A stretch of DNA of 16,390 nt from JBGPIK01 sp041484845. Lineage in GTDB: Bacteria > Desulfobacterota > Binatia > UBA9968. The position numbers and the translations under genes are program-made. This document shows, piece by piece, positions 8,354 through 15,376 of the stretch. Every line of letters starts with the position of its first letter. Within the stretch, counting starts at the first letter, position 1. The stretch spans positions 1-16,390 of the forward strand of contig JBGPIK010000117.1 of the NCBI GenBank assembly GCA_041484845.1, given 5' to 3'. The notes under the pieces were generated by a model that saw only the letters and a program-made list of their open reading frames with translations, searched no databases and was not told the origin of the DNA.

Positions 8354-8629
8354 CTAAGAAGAAGGCGCCGCGATCCGGGACGCTGATCGCGAAAGTCGGG
8401 ACAGCCAACGCGAAGCGGTATTGCGTTTGATGATTCCTTTGCTCACGGCTTTTCCCAATGCCTTATCGACGGCGCGAAGCTGAACCAAGGCAGTTTCCTG
8501 ACTCTTGGCATCGATCGCCTGCCGAGCCTTCTTGATCAAAGTTCGAATTTTCGACTTCGTATCGATGTTTCTCGTTCTTTTCTTGACGCTTTGAGAATGT
8601 CTTTTGATGACCGATGGGTGAACAGCCAA
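8354..8629 (-). CDS. rpsT: 30S ribosomal protein S20
   Basis: S20 is a basic helical-bundle protein bound to 16S rRNA. With a TTG start at 8629 the protein is 91 residues and begins (M)AVHPSVIKRHSQS..RRTRN-like, matching the MANHKSAxKRxRQxxKRRxRN pattern of S20. It continues with KSKIRTLIKKARQAI and ends with the conserved KGIIKRNTASRWLSRL. A GGGAGGG ribosome site (minus strand, 8635-8641) lies 5 nt before the TTG. An ATG at 8668 would add 13 unrelated residues and sits upstream of the best predicted transcription start. A TTG start is reported for rpsT in E. coli too, where it takes part in autoregulation. The gene converges on lptE with a 67-bp gap. Confidence 0.95.
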   Translation of the reverse strand: MAVHPSVIKRHSQSVKKRTRNIDTKSKIRTLIKKARQAIDAKSQETALVQLRAVDKALGKAVSKGIIKRNTASRWLSRLSRSASRIAAPSS

Positions 8630-8634
8630 CGAAT

Positions 8635-8772
8635 CCCTCCCAAGAGTTGATGGAGAACTTTGTAGCATCTCGTTTCCTTGGAGTCAACGTGAATGGAGTG
8701 CGGTGCGATTACCGGTATGCTCAGGCCGCGATTTTCTATCGATGATAGCAGGGCCAGGTGCAAATTTACAAG
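8635..8772 (-). promoter_or_regulatory. rpsT promoter region and ribosome binding site
   Basis: Read on the minus strand, TTGACT (8682-8687) and TACAAA (8659-8664) are separated by exactly 17 bp. They predict a start near 8652 and a leader of about 23 nt containing GGGAGGG (8635-8641). A second, upstream candidate is TTGTAA (8766-8771), an 18-bp spacer, then TATCAT (8742-8747). Both are motif matches only; the first fits the TTG start of rpsT well. Confidence 0.5.
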
Positions 8773-8817
8773 CGCCGACTGCATGACTTCCCATCGTGGG
8801 TAAGCAGTCGTTGGCGC
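8772..8817. repeat. Long imperfect inverted repeat / hairpin
   Basis: GCGCC (8772-8776) pairs with GGCGC (8813-8817), and GACTGC (8777-8782) pairs with GCAGTC (8804-8809) with a 3-nt bulge. Inside, CCCA (8790-8793) pairs with TGGG (8797-8800) around a TCG loop. No T-tract follows on either strand, so it is not an intrinsic terminator. It could be a REP-like element, an operator, or a structured RNA upstream of rpsT. Confidence 0.55.
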
Positions 8818-9507
8818 ATTGACATTAGAATCACTAGGGAATTTCCGCGGTGCCGTCTATCCACATCGAGATGATCAGAAGTTCGCGATTTTTTTGCGGT
8901 CGCCAAACGTAGGAATTATTTGTGAGCAAGGAAGCTAACTCGCTGTTATTACGTTTGTTTTTCTGCTGGCAAATTGGGCAGATAGCTGAAATGCCCTATC
9001 TTTGGCCTTGCGTTTACCGTCGCGGTCGACTTATCAACAGCTTATTAACAATTCATGTGCGCTTCTCTGAATAGTGCTTGTTTGGGCGCTTGGTGCACTG
9101 AATTTTTGTGGGACGTATCCTCTGTTAAAGACGCGCTCTACGCGCAACGTCGATCGAGCCCATAGAGGGTTGGATTGATCTTATGACGCCAGCAACGGTG
9201 GGCGGAGACGGTTTAGAGCAAGGCGGCATCCCAGGAATTTTTACTTAAGGCGGTTATTGGAAACAAAATTTGAAGATCGCGACGGTGAGGCCGCTGTTGA
9301 CCTTAGCTTGGGTCCAATCGGGTGTCGATTCTATCTGAAAGGGAGCTGGCTGCGCTGGTCTTTGCAAACACGAATGCTAAAATAGTTTTGCGCCAAATAA
9401 CCTTCCCGTGTCCGCAGGCGGAAATCGCTTGCAACTCTGGGGAAACTTGTGTAATAAAAGGGACGAGCAAAAACGGTTTTTGTGACGGGAAAGGAGGTGA
9501 ATTCAGG
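8818..9507. other. Non-coding stretch with DnaA-box-like 9-mers
   Basis: I find no convincing gene here: the frames lack ribosome sites and family-like sequence. It contains CTATCCACA (8857-8865) and TTATCAACA (9031-9039), each one base from the DnaA box TTATCCACA, and TTATTAACA (9042-9050), two bases off and in tandem with the previous one at 11-bp spacing. Local T-rich tracts lie around 8890 and 8945-8965. An origin is possible but not shown: no dnaA, dnaN or gidA neighbours are present and the gene orientations do not diverge. The 3' part (about 9320-9507) is presumably the leader and promoter of the small lipoprotein gene; I cannot fix its promoter with confidence. Confidence 0.35.
9491..9500 (+). 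promoter_or_regulatory. Near-perfect Shine-Dalgarno for the small lipoprotein
   Basis: AAGGAGGTGA complements the 3' end of 16S rRNA over ten bases at 7-nt spacing. It is the strongest ribosome site in the window and suggests high expression of the lipoprotein. Confidence 0.85.
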
Positions 9508-9741
9508 ATGGGAAAGAGAATCGTTTTATTGTCGGGAGCAGCCCTCTTCGCTTTGACTCTGACCTTAGGAGGGTGCGGTAAGAAGGAAGAACCAGCTCCA
9601 CCTCCGCCGCCGCCAGCGCCCGCTCCAGCAGCGCCAGCGCCGAGCGAACCAGCGGCGCCGAGTGGTGACATGAAAGCCCCGGCCGATCAACCTGCGACGG
9701 GTGCAGCCCCGGAGAAGAAAGACGAGTCAAAGACCAAGTAA
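9508..9741 (+). CDS. Small proline/alanine-rich lipoprotein
   Basis: I do not recognise a named family. The 77-residue product has a textbook lipoprotein signal peptide: a basic start (MGKR), a hydrophobic stretch and the lipobox TLGGC with Cys23. The mature part is a low-complexity tail, a KKEE patch, then proline runs and alternating Pro-Ala to about residue 56, ending in a charged segment rich in K, E and D. It has no enzyme-like domain and probably acts as a tethered spacer or structural lipoprotein. The start is fixed by an almost perfect ribosome site, AAGGAGGTGA (9491-9500), 7 nt before the ATG; the longer open frame upstream lacks such a site. It has its own terminator and is followed by tatC. 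Confidence 0.85.
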   Translation: MGKRIVLLSGAALFALTLTLGGCGKKEEPAPPPPPPAPAPAAPAPSEPAAPSGDMKAPADQPATGAAPEKKDESKTK

Positions 9742-9757
9742 GGTTTAACTACCCGTA

Positions 9758-9809
9758 TTGGTTTTTAGCAACCAAAGAAGGGGAAGGGTGTTTACTCTTC
9801 CCCTTTTTT
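9758..9809 (+). terminator. Intrinsic terminator between the small lipoprotein and tatC
   Basis: GGGGAAG (9780-9786) and CTTCCCC (9797-9803) form a 7-bp stem followed by six T residues (9804-9809). A weaker hairpin, TTGGTT (9758-9763) with AACCAA (9770-9775), lies just before it. The tract ends only 22 nt before the tatC start. Confidence 0.8.
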
Positions 9810-9831
9810 GCAATCTTGATCCGGGGTAACG

Positions 9832-10557
9832 GTGGTGGCGACTGATTCCTTCATGACGTTCACGGAGCATTTGGAAGAGCTCCGGTGGTCCTTGCTAAAG
9901 TCTTTAGGCGTCATAGCCGTAGCTTCTGGTCTGTGTTATTTTTTTTCGGATTTGATTTTTGGCTTTGTGATAGCTCCGCTCCGCCAGAATTTGGCTCCCG
10001 GTCAAAATGTAATCGGGACCGGCGTCACGGAGGCGTTTTTCATAGAAATAAAGGTCGCTTTGGCGGCTGGGCTTCTTTTTTCCTGCCCGTTCATCTTCTA
10101 TCAGATCTGGCGCTTTGTTTCGCCGGGGTTGTCGGGCGGTGAAAAACGGTTAGTGCTCCCGTTTGTCTTGTGCGCCACGCTATTTTTTTTAAGCGGCGCT
10201 TATTTTTGCTATCGGATTGTTCTTCCGGTTGCGTTTCAATACTTCATTGAACAGTACAGCACAATGGGAGTGACTCCGGCGATACGAATTGGCGATTATT
10301 TTAGTTTGTTTTTTAGAATGGTCTTGGCTTTTGGGCTGACTTTTGAGTTGCCGGTAATTACTTTTTTTCTCGTACGCCTGGGGATTTGTGATTATCGCTT
10401 CATGCTTCGATCCTTTCGCTACGCCATTGTTGTCATCTTTATCTTGGCAGCGATCCTGACCCCGACGCCCGATGTCATTAATCAATCTCTTTTAGCTGTC
10501 CCGATGCTCGCGTTGTATGCCGTCAGCATCGTCGTAGCTTATGTATGGCGCAAATAG
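9832..10557 (+). CDS. tatC: Sec-independent protein translocase TatC
   Basis: TatC is the inner-membrane receptor of the twin-arginine pathway, which exports folded proteins. The 241-residue protein shows six hydrophobic segments in the TatC layout. Family motifs are the N-terminal HLEELR (13-18), the periplasmic/TM2 stretch ending in FYQIWRFVSPGL, the conserved glutamate E104 of GGEKR, the FGLTFELPVITFFL segment, and the late LTPTPDV motif. The start codon is GTG at 9832 (GTG at 9835 is also possible), with GGGG 5 nt upstream. No tatA or tatB is visible in the window. A terminator ends 22 nt upstream, so tatC either relies on read-through or has a promoter that I cannot identify. hppA follows after 41 bp. 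Confidence 0.96.
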   Translation: MVATDSFMTFTEHLEELRWSLLKSLGVIAVASGLCYFFSDLIFGFVIAPLRQNLAPGQNVIGTGVTEAFFIEIKVALAAGLLFSCPFIFYQIWRFVSPGLSGGEKRLVLPFVLCATLFFLSGAYFCYRIVLPVAFQYFIEQYSTMGVTPAIRIGDYFSLFFRMVLAFGLTFELPVITFFLVRLGICDYRFMLRSFRYAIVVIFILAAILTPTPDVINQSLLAVPMLALYAVSIVVAYVWRK

Positions 10558-10598
10558 GAATGAATTAAACTTTTATCGAGAAGGGATGATTCCTGATC

Positions 10599-12722
10599 AT
10601 GATCCTACTTGTCATCGCGATTAGCTGCTTCTCATTATTATTCGCCGTGTATCTTGCCCGTTACGTTGTTCAGCGTGACACGGGAACCGAAAAAATGCAG
10701 GAGATTTCCAATGCCATAAAAGAGGGCGCGGAGGCGTTCTTGTCACGGCAAAACCGCACCATCGTCTCCCTGGCAGGAGTCTTGGCCGCGTTAATTTTCG
10801 TTCTTTATGCTTTTGTCCGTACGCCGAACTCCGCAGATCCGGTCCCGCCGGTCGAGCTGGCTTTCTGGACGACATTTTCGTTTGTGCTCGGCGCGCTGTG
10901 TTCGGTTACCGCCGGCTACATTGGAATGTGGGTTTCGATTCGGGCCAACATCCGTACCGCCGCAGCCGTGCGCTCAAGCCTTAACGAGGCCTTGCGCATT
11001 GCGCTTAGGGGAGGTGCGGTGTCCGGGCTCTTTGTTGTCGCAATGAGCCTTTTGGGTGTCGGTGGACTTTACGCATTACTCAATGCTCTGGGACATGACC
11101 CGCAGAAAATTCCGTTCACGATCGTCGGCTACGGTTTCGGCGCATCATTCGTCGCTCTTTTTGCCCAGCTCGGCGGCGGGATCTACACGAAAGCCGCAGA
11201 CGTCGGTGCGGACCTCGTCGGTAAAATCGAAGCGGGAATCCCTGAAGACGATCCGCGCAATCCTGCCGTGATCGCGGACCTGGTTGGAGACAATGTCGGT
11301 GACTGCGCCGGCCGTGGTGCCGACCTGTTCGAATCGACCGCCGCGGAGAACATCGGTGCTATGATTCTGGGAGTGGGCCTCTATCCTTATTTTGGGCTGA
11401 GGGGCATATTGTTTCCCCTCGTCGCGCGCGCCTTCGGTCTCATCGCTTCGATCATCGGTGTTGTGATCGTCAAGACCGAAGAAAAAGGCGATCCGATGGC
11501 GGCTCTCAATCGCGGCTATTATGTCACCAGCCTTCTCGCCATTGCGGGTTTCTTTGTGGCGACGAAATGGCTCTTAACCGTCGATCCCGTGAAATATCCA
11601 GGAGCGGAGTCCGCGTGGCTCTATTTTTTCTTTTGCGGTGTTATCGGTATCGCCATGGCACAGGCTTTCGTTTACATCACGCAGTACTATACGGAATATA
11701 AGTACCGCCCGGTGAAGGCTATCGCGGAAGCTTCGCAGACCGGACCGGCGACAAACATTATTGCCGGCATGGCTGTGGGATTGGAGTGCACGGCCATGCC
11801 GGTCGTTGTCATATCCGTTGCGATCATCGCTTCCTATTATTTGGGCGGCATGAGCGGCGTACCCCACGCCGGACTTTTCGGGACGGCGGTGGCCACCATG
11901 GGCATGCTTGGCACGGCGGCCTACATTCTCGCAATGGACACCTTCGGTCCGATCACGGATAACGCCGGCGGCATTATTGAGATGAGCGGCCAGCCCGAAG
12001 AAGTTCGCCGCAAGACGGATCGGCTCGACGCAGTGGGCAATACAACAAAAGCGCTGACGAAAGGCTATGCCATCGGCTCGGCCGCCCTCGCTGCTTTTCT
12101 TCTCTTCTCGGCCTACCTGGACGAGGTCGCTCACTATGGAAGTAAACTCGAGTCCGTCAATATCGCCAAGCCTGAGATATTCGTCAGCGGCCTTCTCGGC
12201 GCCATGTTGGTATTTCTGTTTTCCGCTCTCGCGATCCGCGCGGTCGGCAAAGCGGCTTATTACGTCATCAATGAAGTCAGACGGCAGTTCAAAGAGAATC
12301 CAAATATTTTAAAAGGCAGCGCCAAACCGGACTACGGCCGTTGCGTCGATATTGTGACGATTGGCGCGCTTAAAGAAATGGTGCTTCCCGGGATGCTCGC
12401 TGTGTGTATGCCGGTGGTCGTGGGTTTGATATTCCGTCAGTTCGGCCTCGGAGCAGAAGCGGTAGCGGCTTTCCTGATGGTTGGCACGATCGCCGGTATT
12501 TTGATGGCGACGTTTCTGAACAACAGCGGCGGCGCTTGGGATAACGCAAAGAAATTCATCGAGACCGGCGCGTACGGGGGCAAGGGCTCTGAGACCCATA
12601 AAGCCGCCGTCGTGGGTGATACGGTAGGCGATCCATTCAAGGACACCGCGGGACCAAGCTTGCACGTGTTGATCAAGCTTTTGAGCACGATTACACTTGT
12701 CCTGGCGCCTCTGTTCGTTTAG
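10599..12722 (+). CDS. hppA: Membrane-bound proton-translocating pyrophosphatase, K+-independent type
   Basis: The enzyme couples hydrolysis of pyrophosphate to ion pumping across the inner membrane. The 707-residue, highly hydrophobic protein has about sixteen membrane segments, as usual. The active-site signature D201-V-G-A-D-L-V-G-K-x-E211 is intact, followed by GIPEDDPRNPAVIADLVGDNVGD and GRGADLFES. The second catalytic block, DTFGPITDNAGGI, and the C-terminal VVGDTVGDPFKDTAGPS are also present. The GNTTKALTKG motif has lysine at 484 and threonine at 487. In this family a lysine at that place marks the K+-independent, H+-pumping class rather than the K+-dependent class, which has alanine. 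An AAGGGA ribosome site lies 12 nt before the ATG. A strong terminator follows, so tatC-hppA may form one unit. Confidence 0.97.
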   Translation: MILLVIAISCFSLLFAVYLARYVVQRDTGTEKMQEISNAIKEGAEAFLSRQNRTIVSLAGVLAALIFVLYAFVRTPNSADPVPPVELAFWTTFSFVLGALCSVTAGYIGMWVSIRANIRTAAAVRSSLNEALRIALRGGAVSGLFVVAMSLLGVGGLYALLNALGHDPQKIPFTIVGYGFGASFVALFAQLGGGIYTKAADVGADLVGKIEAGIPEDDPRNPAVIADLVGDNVGDCAGRGADLFESTAAENIGAMILGVGLYPYFGLRGILFPLVARAFGLIASIIGVVIVKTEEKGDPMAALNRGYYVTSLLAIAGFFVATKWLLTVDPVKYPGAESAWLYFFFCGVIGIAMAQAFVYITQYYTEYKYRPVKAIAEASQTGPATNIIAGMAVGLECTAMPVVVISVAIIASYYLGGMSGVPHAGLFGTAVATMGMLGTAAYILAMDTFGPITDNAGGIIEMSGQPEEVRRKTDRLDAVGNTTKALTKGYAIGSAALAAFLLFSAYLDEVAHYGSKLESVNIAKPEIFVSGLLGAMLVFLFSALAIRAVGKAAYYVINEVRRQFKENPNILKGSAKPDYGRCVDIVTIGALKEMVLPGMLAVCMPVVVGLIFRQFGLGAEAVAAFLMVGTIAGILMATFLNNSGGAWDNAKKFIETGAYGGKGSETHKAAVVGDTVGDPFKDTAGPSLHVLIKLLSTITLVLAPLFV

Positions 12723-12745
12723 CTGCGATAAATTGTGATCATGCT

Positions 12746-12800
12746 CGCGGGACTCACGGGCAGTGAATTCACACCGTGCGTGAGTCCTGCGTTTGTTTTT
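12746..12800 (+). terminator. Intrinsic terminator after hppA
   Basis: GGACTCACG (12749-12757) pairs with CGTGAGTCC (12779-12787), and the outer bases CGC/GCG extend the stem beyond a one-base mismatch. The stem is followed by TTTGTTTTT (12792-12800). The loop contains a further ACGG/CCGT pairing option. Confidence 0.8.
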
Positions 12801-13044
12801 CGTTGCGCGCCCGCCTCCCTTGCTTTCTTCATTTCTCTAGGATCGCTTTGGCGCGGTCTGTTGCCTGGAAATACGAAAGCCAGCAGAGCATTTCGGCCCT
12901 CGCTTCAACGATGACCGGTTTTGGAATTCGATGGCGAAAGGCGTCAGGCGCCTTTGCTCAAGAGCGCGTTCAAGCTATAACGAAAACAACCGCTGGGGCC
13001 CGGCTTCGGCTTGGCCATTAGTGAAAGGGCAAGGAGCAAACCAA
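12801..13044. other. Intergenic stretch without recognisable gene
   Basis: Together with the hppA terminator this makes a 322-bp gap. I see no family-like protein and no convincing -35/-10 pair. It should hold the promoter of the 94-aa gene downstream; the AAGGAG ribosome site of that gene is at 13031-13036. Confidence 0.4.
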
Positions 13045-13329
13045 GTGCCGAGTCCAAAAGACAAACGGGAAAAACTCGCGATGATGAGCGATCTTTTTCG
13101 GCGAGTTTATGAACGGAAGAGGTTTAAGTCCGCCGAAGACCGTAATCTGTTTCTCGATAAGATGGTGGCATGGTTCGATCGATTATTTGACGCTTGGCAG
13201 GACGAGACCATGGACGATTTGAAACACCGGCTCAAGGCCCTGGGGGTTACCGAGGAAGAATTGAACGAAGCCATCACGCAAGTCGAAGCTGGCCTTGATG
13301 ATATAAAGCCAAGAAGAACGGAAAATTAG
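13045..13329 (+). CDS. Hypothetical small helical protein, 94 aa
   Basis: I do not recognise the family. I chose the GTG at 13045 because AAGGAG (13031-13036) stands 8 nt upstream; the longer frame from 12931 adds an arginine-rich, shadow-like extension. The product is soluble, charged and predicted mostly helical. An N-terminal part KDKREKLAMMSDLFRRVYER is followed by a central amphipathic helix rich in aromatics (FLDKMVAWFDRLFDAWQD). A C-terminal KALGVTEEELNEAITQVEAG segment then ends in a basic tail. It has no signal peptide, membrane segment or cysteine pair. It is a single gene between hppA and the large lipoprotein, so context gives no function. Codon use and the clear ribosome site make it a probable real gene. 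Confidence 0.65.
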   Translation: MPSPKDKREKLAMMSDLFRRVYERKRFKSAEDRNLFLDKMVAWFDRLFDAWQDETMDDLKHRLKALGVTEEELNEAITQVEAGLDDIKPRRTEN

Positions 13330-13337
13330 CGGGGCAG

Positions 13338-13502
13338 ATGATTTCGAATCAAAAACAAGTTGATGAGTTTTTCAAAAAGTGTCCGGACGCAAGAAAGAAT
13401 GCAATCGAGCAAGCATTACCCCGGGGTGCTCAAGAAAAAGGGGGAAACGAAACACATCGCCCGGGTAGCAGCGCCGCCGGGTTTCGCACTCCTGTGAAAT
13501 GA
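13338..13502 (+). CDS. Possible 54-aa small ORF
   Basis: An ATG at 13338 with GGGG 3 nt upstream opens a 54-codon frame beginning MISNQKQVDEFFKKCPDARKN and ending at TGA 13500-13502. The first half looks like a helical, lysine-rich protein; the second half is low-quality, rich in Gly, Ser and Arg. It starts 8 bp after the 94-aa gene, so it could be co-transcribed. It may equally be a decayed end or chance. Confidence 0.25.
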   Translation: MISNQKQVDEFFKKCPDARKNAIEQALPRGAQEKGGNETHRPGSSAAGFRTPVK

Positions 13503-13575
13503 CCAGCCCTACGCTGCGGATATTACGGAATTAATCCGGCATCACCTTTGCCCTGTTGTAGGCGTTGAGATTGAC

Positions 13576-14985
13576 ATGAAACGGACATTGCTGCTGGTTT
13601 TTTTGCCGCTTCTATTGGCCGGCTGTAGCTCATTGGCGGCGCGGGGCCTCCTTCCTGATGTGCAAGCACGCCGGCCTGCCAATGTTCAACTGGGTCGTGA
13701 ATTGACACTTGCGGATACAGCGCCCTCGCGGAGCACCAGTTTCATCGACGCGGACGGCCGGGTGCATGTTTTTCTGGTTGATCGGCAAAAACAGCTGCGC
13801 CACATCGAACTGTTCCATGACGAGCTTGTCGTCCAGGAAGTTGTCGGTACCCTTGAGACCGCTGCACCGGCGGCTCTGGATGCTGTGGAGCAATCGGCGG
13901 GTAAGCTCCGCGTGCTGGCCGGCGACAAGCAGTTCGTGCGCAGCTCCAGACAAAGCCCTTGGCGAGAGATCAACGGCAACCGCTGTGCGCGGTTTTTAGC
14001 CGTCGCAGAGAATCTCTTGTGCGCCTTCGTCATAAAAGGCGAAGAGATCGGCGCGCCGGCGCGCAAGGATTGGACCGTCGGCTGGTTTATCCTGGTGCCG
14101 CTAGCGTGGTGGTCCAATACTCAGGCGGCCAAGCTGGTGGTGGCGCAGCTTTCGGACGAGCGTTGGATCATTCGCGCCGTTCTGGATGCCGACAGTCCTC
14201 TTGATGCAAATCGAGATTTCATGGGGGACACCGATAACGAAGGGAACATTTATTTTCTTTACTTTGCCTCGCGCGGCGGAGGAATGTTTGCGCTGGTAGT
14301 CGGCGCAGCACCCGGGGCGGTGGGGGGAGGCTTTCAAGGCCCCGCTCCGGAACTGAAGTATGTCCGGGTAAGTCTCGACCGGTTGATCGCTCCCGCTTCA
14401 GCTCTATCCGAGCCAGTGCCGAGCTCCGCGACACGCATTTCCTGGGAGTCGATACCGGCCACGAATCTGAAGCTGAGGGAGGTGTTAAGCCAATTGAATA
14501 AGCGGTATGCGCTTAACAAGGCGACCGGGGAAGTCAGCGGGTTATTGTGGGGGAATTTGACGGTGAAAACCGCGGCTGGAATCCGCCGTTTTGAATTCAC
14601 CTCCGATGCGGCCGACTGTTGCTCGTGGACCGAAGCGCGAATCCGCGACGGCTCCTGGGTGTCAGGCGAAGAGGTGGTCGCGACCCCCGACTTGCCGGAT
14701 ATGGGCTACGAGTGGTCGAGAGACGATGCCGCACTGCTAAAGAGTGATGCCCGCGGCAATTTATGTGCGCTGTTGGAGCATGGCCGGCCGGGTTTTTGGA
14801 CCGCGAGTTATTCTATGGCCTATCTCGCTAAAAACGCCAGCGATTGGAGTGCTCCGATAACACTGGGGAGCAGCAGCGGCGGCGATACGCGAACACTTGC
14901 CGTCAGCGACTCCGGTATTTCTTTTGCTGCCTGGGTCGATAAGGAGGGCAACTTCGTCGGGCGATCGATCCGGCCCGCGAACTGA
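13576..14985 (+). CDS. Predicted outer-membrane lipoprotein, 469 aa, beta-rich, function unknown
   Basis: I do not recognise a named family. The protein starts with a clear lipoprotein signal (MKRTLLLVFLPLLLAGC, lipidated Cys17, followed by Ser-Ser, which in the E. coli sorting rule favours the outer membrane). The mature part is beta-rich. It contains several loosely similar units of the kind D-x-D/N-x-G-x-hydrophobic: FIDADGRVHVFLVDR (about 56), GDTDNEGNIYFLYFASR (about 217), SDARGNLCALLEH (late) and VSDSGISFAAWVDKEGN near the end. Such units are typical of BNR/Asp-box or other beta-propeller proteins, which suggests, without proving, a propeller. A Cys-Cys pair (DAADCCSW) and a glycine-rich stretch around residue 240-260 stand out. 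The ATG at 13576 has only a weak ribosome site. Confidence 0.8.
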   Translation: MKRTLLLVFLPLLLAGCSSLAARGLLPDVQARRPANVQLGRELTLADTAPSRSTSFIDADGRVHVFLVDRQKQLRHIELFHDELVVQEVVGTLETAAPAALDAVEQSAGKLRVLAGDKQFVRSSRQSPWREINGNRCARFLAVAENLLCAFVIKGEEIGAPARKDWTVGWFILVPLAWWSNTQAAKLVVAQLSDERWIIRAVLDADSPLDANRDFMGDTDNEGNIYFLYFASRGGGMFALVVGAAPGAVGGGFQGPAPELKYVRVSLDRLIAPASALSEPVPSSATRISWESIPATNLKLREVLSQLNKRYALNKATGEVSGLLWGNLTVKTAAGIRRFEFTSDAADCCSWTEARIRDGSWVSGEEVVATPDLPDMGYEWSRDDAALLKSDARGNLCALLEHGRPGFWTASYSMAYLAKNASDWSAPITLGSSSGGDTRTLAVSDSGISFAAWVDKEGNFVGRSIRPAN

Positions 14986-15108
14986 CTCCTCGGTCGGCGT
15001 TAAACGCTTATGGCCCTTGCCGTTTGTTGCCGCAGGCTCCGGGCGAAAGCAGAGGATGGAAAATTCCGGAGCGTTTTATCACGTGGTCTGCCGGGCAATC
15101 AAAAACCC

Positions 15109-15137
15109 TTGAAAACACGGGCATTGCAAGTTATTGA
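15109..15137 (+). promoter_or_regulatory. Candidate tRNA-Leu promoter
   Basis: TTGAAA (15109-15114), a 17-bp spacer and TATTGA (15132-15137) predict a start about 6 bp before the tRNA. The -10 match is weak. The spacer contains GGCATTGCAAG (15120-15130), which recurs in the next promoter. Confidence 0.35.
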
Positions 15138-15149
15138 AATTACCTACAC

Positions 15150-15240
15150 GCCCGGATGGTGGAATTGGTAGACACACGGGACTTAAAATCCCGAGGGCTC
15201 GGAAGGGTCCGTGCCGGTTCGAGTCCGGCTCCGGGCACCA
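15150..15240 (+). tRNA. tRNA-Leu (anticodon UAA)
   Basis: GCCCGGA (15150-15156) pairs with TCCGGGC before the A discriminator and an encoded CCA. The anticodon stem CGGGA (15177-15181)/TCCCG (15189-15193) encloses the loop CTTAAAA with anticodon TAA (15184-15186), which reads leucine codons UUA and UUG. A long variable arm and the GGTTCGAGTCC T-arm complete a class II tRNA of 91 nt. It is a single tRNA; no terminator is obvious directly after it. Confidence 0.97.
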
Positions 15241-15287
15241 AAATCATTAGTTACACCTTACGCATAACCCGGCGGGAAATCGAGCCG

Positions 15288-15316
15288 TTGACAAATCGGC
15301 ATTGCAAGAATACAAG
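15288..15316 (+). promoter_or_regulatory. Candidate promoter of the 85-aa gene
   Basis: TTGACA (15288-15293, perfect -35) is followed by a 17-bp spacer and TACAAG (15311-15316). The predicted start is near 15323, giving a leader of about 50 nt. The spacer carries the same GGCATTGCAAG (15298-15308) as the tRNA-Leu promoter candidate. Confidence 0.5.
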
Positions 15317-15376
15317 GACAGCCTCAGACGGGCAGGAGCAGGGGGCTAGCGACCTTGATTATCAACGGAGCTACCC

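Noticed and set aside
9303..9671. 122-aa minus-strand Gly/Ala-rich frame
   Set aside because: It is the antisense of the Pro/Ala repeat in the small lipoprotein and has no start signals.
11574..12134. 186-aa minus-strand frame opposite hppA
   Set aside because: Composition (many His, Arg, Cys) is typical of an antisense shadow of a hydrophobic membrane protein.
12776..13021. Frame containing MTGFG, reminiscent of the YicC N-terminus
   Set aside because: The following residues do not match YicC, there is no ribosome site, and the frame overlaps the hppA terminator; chance similarity.
15150..15240. tRNA-Leu as an integration (att) site
   Set aside because: I found no second copy of the tRNA 3' end in the window and no integrase gene.
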